Shown: piece after piece, positions 61,486 through 64,000 of the stretch | Numbering within the stretch: position 1 is the stretch's first letter | Layout of the letters: the number at the start of each line of letters is the position of its first letter | Assembly: GCA_030651575.1 (NCBI GenBank) | Contig: JAUSFB010000030.1 | Span: 310,001 to 374,000, forward strand | Source: Phaeospirillum sp. | Lineage (GTDB): Bacteria > Pseudomonadota > Alphaproteobacteria > Rhodospirillales > Magnetospirillaceae | Direction of reading: 5' to 3' | Length of the DNA stretch: 64,000 bases | The notes under the pieces: generated by a model | Told to the model about the DNA's origin: nothing | Seen by the model: only the letters and a program-made list of their open reading frames with translations | Databases searched by the model: none | Position numbers and translations under genes: made by a program

Positions 61486-63147
61486 ATGACCAATCCCACC
61501 CAGCATCCGGCCTGGAACGCGCTGGAGGCCCGTGCCGCCAAGGTCGGCGCCCGGCCCATGCGCGACCTGTTCGCCGCCGATCCCGACCGGTTCCGGTCGT
61601 TCTCCCTCGGCCTCGGCGATCTGCTGCTGGATTACTCCAAGAATCGGATCGACGGCGACACCATGGGGCTGCTGGAGGCGCTGGCCCTTCAGTCCGGTGT
61701 CGTCGCCGCCCGCGACGCCATGTTCGCCGGCGAGAGGATCAACGCCACCGAGCGGCGCTCGGTGCTGCATGTGGCGCTGCGCAACCGGTCGGGCCGGCCC
61801 ATGGTGGTGGACGGAGCCGACGTGATGCCCCGGATCGCCGCCGTGCTGGCCAGGATGAAGGATTTTTCCCGGCGGGTCCGCTCGGGCGCTTGGACCGGCG
61901 CCACCGGCAAGCCGATCGCCAGCGTGGTCAATATCGGCATTGGCGGTTCCGACCTGGGGCCGGTGATGGTGACCGAGGCGCTGCGGCCCTATCAGCGGCC
62001 GGACCTCGCGGTGCGCTTCATCTCCAACGTGGACGGCAGCCATGCCGCCGAGGTGCTGAAGCTGTGCGATCCGGAGACCACCTTATTCATCGTGGCGTCC
62101 AAGACCTTTACTACCCAGGAGACCATCACCAACGCCATGACGGCGCGGGACTGGCTGGTGGGCCGGCTGGGACCGGACGCGGTTGCCCGGCACTTCGTGG
62201 CGCTATCGACCAACACCAAGGCGGTGGCCGAGTTCGGCATCGACACCGCCAATATGTTCGAGTTCTGGGACTGGGTCGGCGGGCGCTATTCCCTATGGTC
62301 GGCCATCGGGCTGTCCATCGCGGTGGCGGTGGGGTTCGAGCGTTTCGAGGAGTTGCTGGACGGCGGCCACGCCATGGACGAGCATTTCCGCACCGCGCCG
62401 CTGGCCGCCAACATGCCGGTGATTCTGGCCCTGCTGGGGGTGTGGTACGGCAATTTTCTCGGCGCGCAGGCCTATGCCGTGCTGCCCTACGACCAGTATC
62501 TGCACCGGTTACCGGCCTATCTCCAGCAGTTGGACATGGAGAGCAACGGCAAGGGCACCGCCAAGGACGGCGGCACGGCCAACTGGCAGACCGGCCAGAT
62601 CGTGTTCGGCGAGCCCGGCACCAACGGCCAGCACGCCTTCTATCAGCTGATCCACCAGGGCACCAAGCTGATCCCCTGCGACTTCCTGGCCAGCGCCGAG
62701 ACCCATAATCCGCTGGGCGAGCATCACCTGATGCTGCTGTCAAACTTTCTGGCCCAGCCCGAGGCGCTGATGCGCGGCAAGACCGGGGCCGAGGTCCGCG
62801 CCGAACTGGTCAAGGCCGGCATGAGCGAGGCCGAGATCGCCTTCCAACTGCCGCACCGGGTGTTTTCCGGCAACCGTCCCACCAATACCTTGCTGTATCG
62901 CCGGCTCGACCCCCATACCCTCGGCATGTTGATCGCGTTGTACGAACACAAGGTTTTTGTCCAGGGCGTGATCTGGGACGTGTTCAGCTTCGACCAGTGG
63001 GGGGTGGAACTGGGCAAGATGCTGGCCAAGGTGATCCTGCCGGAGCTGTTGGGGGCGGGGCCGGTCACCGGTCACGATTCCTCCACCGCCGGGTTGATCG
63101 AGGCGATTCGGGCAATGCGGGCGAATTCCGGAGACAAGACCCTGTAA
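61486..63147 (+). CDS. pgi: glucose-6-phosphate isomerase
   Basis: The 553-residue enzyme has the sugar-phosphate motif [18 protein letters not shown] (near residue 148), [24 protein letters not shown], the catalytic Glu/His region [17 protein letters not shown], and the C-terminal [16 protein letters not shown]. Length is normal for bacterial Pgi. Start ATG 61486 is preceded by GGGGGA. Divergent from the nickel transporter. Confidence 0.96.
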   Translation: MTNPTQHPAWNALEARAAKVGARPMRDLFAADPDRFRSFSLGLGDLLLDYSKNRIDGDTMGLLEALALQSGVVAARDAMFAGERINATERRSVLHVALRNRSGRPMVVDGADVMPRIAAVLARMKDFSRRVRSGAWTGATGKPIASVVNIGIGGSDLGPVMVTEALRPYQRPDLAVRFISNVDGSHAAEVLKLCDPETTLFIVASKTFTTQETITNAMTARDWLVGRLGPDAVARHFVALSTNTKAVAEFGIDTANMFEFWDWVGGRYSLWSAIGLSIAVAVGFERFEELLDGGHAMDEHFRTAPLAANMPVILALLGVWYGNFLGAQAYAVLPYDQYLHRLPAYLQQLDMESNGKGTAKDGGTANWQTGQIVFGEPGTNGQHAFYQLIHQGTKLIPCDFLASAETHNPLGEHHLMLLSNFLAQPEALMRGKTGAEVRAELVKAGMSEAEIAFQLPHRVFSGNRPTNTLLYRRLDPHTLGMLIALYEHKVFVQGVIWDVFSFDQWGVELGKMLAKVILPELLGAGPVTGHDSSTAGLIEAIRAMRANSGDKTL

Positions 63148-63345
63148 GAGTCACGCCACGGCCGCCAGCATTGGTCGCTCTATAAATTAAATAAGTCATG
63201 TCCATGCCCAATACATCGGCGTGGCGGCAAAATACTGGCGATTATCGGTTATTCGCGCTATATCAGCGCCGCGCTGCTTCTTCTGGGGAGAAGATGTAGT
63301 GGTATGACCACGCATGGGGGGCGAACCGGGCGGGTTCGATAATAT

Positions 63346-64000
63346 ATGACAATTATCAATACTCTTGATCCGGCGGCCGAGCGTCGCCGGAAAGGGGCTC
63401 GGTTCAGCGCCAACTTCATGACGGTGCTGGAGGTCTCACGCGATCTGGTCTGCCTGTGCGCCGGCGGCATCATCCTCGACATCAACAGCGCCGGGTTGGC
63501 CATGCTGGGGGCCGAAGGCGTCGACCGGGTGATCGGGCGCAGCTTTTGCAATCTGGTCGGCGGCGACTATGCCCAGGTCATCGACGAGCTTTTGCAACTG
63601 AGCGAGGTCGAGGACTCCGCCATTCCGGTGCAGGTGCGGCGGCTGGGCGGCGATGCCTTCGATGCGGAATTGCAGATTTTTCCGGCCCGCGAATTGGGCC
63701 GCGGCCATGCCGTGGTCATCGTTCGCGACATCAGCCGCCAGGGCCGGCTGGCCCGCACCGCCCGCGAGAGCGAGGACCGCTTCCGGGTACTGGTGGAGAA
63801 CTCCATGCACCTGATCGCCCAATGCCATGGCGGCCGGGTGGTCTATCTGAACGCCGCCGGCAAGCGGATGCTGGGCGTCGCGGGGCAGCCCGGCATGGCG
63901 GTCGCCCATATGTTTCATGGACAATATCGCGAGATCTTCGCCATGGATCCGGGGCTGTTGCTGTCCGAACCCGGCGTGATGCCGGTCCGGTTGGCCCATT
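63346..64000 (+). CDS. PAS domain sensor protein, 3' end cut by window
   Basis: The frame begins at ATG 63346 and is still open at the window end (218 residues visible). A first PAS domain spans about residues 25-135 (LVCLCAGGIILDINSAGLAML, VIVRDISRQGR), and a second begins near residue 145 (ESEDRFRVLVENSMHLIAQC, VVYLNAAGKRMLG). A kinase, GGDEF or EAL output domain is likely to follow outside the window. There is no good SD for ATG 63346, and a small GAACC/GGTTC stem (63323-63337) lies upstream; a start at ATG 63418 is possible. The preceding 198 bp hold no gene. Confidence 0.8.
   Translation, partial: MTIINTLDPAAERRRKGARFSANFMTVLEVSRDLVCLCAGGIILDINSAGLAMLGAEGVDRVIGRSFCNLVGGDYAQVIDELLQLSEVEDSAIPVQVRRLGGDAFDAELQIFPARELGRGHAVVIVRDISRQGRLARTARESEDRFRVLVENSMHLIAQCHGGRVVYLNAAGKRMLGVAGQPGMAVAHMFHGQYREIFAMDPGLLLSEPGVMPVRLAH

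Overview
The window reads as chromosomal DNA of a GC-rich alphaproteobacterium, most likely Rhodospirillales and close to Magnetospirillum. This is inferred from gene content and order (ethylmalonyl-CoA pathway genes, gpmI-envC-ctpA-yibQ-rppH, DUF484-xerC-tsaE-amgK-murU-addB, priA next to atpHAGDC, box genes for benzoyl-CoA), not from any marker RNA. I found no rRNA, tRNA, CRISPR array, insertion sequence or prophage. Coding density is high and many neighbours overlap by 4 bp (ATGA).

Layout. 1-6.8 kb (minus): the end of an aerobic benzoyl-CoA (box) cluster, with a BoxD-type aldehyde dehydrogenase cut by the window edge, an alpha/beta hydrolase, a DUF4863 protein and a two-gene NAD-type formate dehydrogenase. 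Two TGCA-N6-TGCA palindromes sit at the two likely promoters. 6.9-24.3 kb: a malyl-CoA lyase/thioesterase homologue, the rppH-yibQ-ctpA-envC-gpmI run, the ethylmalonyl-CoA pathway genes mcd, ccr and ecm, a serine-glyoxylate aminotransferase and small genes. 24.3-28.3 kb: a reductase, a GAF/HD-GYP protein and UbiD. 28.3-37.5 kb: addB, murU, amgK, tsaE, xerC, DUF484 and divergent priA. 37.6-42.8 kb: the F1 ATP synthase operon atpHAGDC with candidate promoter and terminator. 42.8-49.7 kb: two paralogous secreted proteins, folC, a hemerythrin fusion, orphan genes, a quinone oxidoreductase and a cold shock gene. 49.8-56 kb: a Tat-exported family 1 glycosidase with acylphosphatase, a PIN toxin with a frameshifted antitoxin, and yggT-DUF167-folD-nnrU-pmbA. 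56-61.3 kb: a histidine-rich protein, an unknown 400-residue protein with an AT-rich upstream region, and an ECF-type nickel (or cobalt) transporter nikKMLQO. 61.5-64 kb: pgi and a PAS sensor cut by the window end.

How genes work together. BoxC, presumably beyond the left edge, releases formate during ring cleavage; the formate dehydrogenase here could recover those electrons as NADH under the same benzoyl-CoA-responsive control as the box genes. Ccr, Ecm, Mcd and the malyl-CoA enzyme belong to one acetyl-CoA assimilation route that produces glyoxylate, a substrate of the nearby aminotransferase. The histidine-rich protein and the transporter suggest a metal uptake and buffering locus.

Most notable non-coding signals: the two box-type operators, a motif mirrored in the ccr/ecm divergent promoter, a family of roughly 100-bp multi-hairpin elements placed between genes of one operon (31.3, 42.2 and 60.4 kb), and two palindromes in the AT-rich patch at 56.5 kb.
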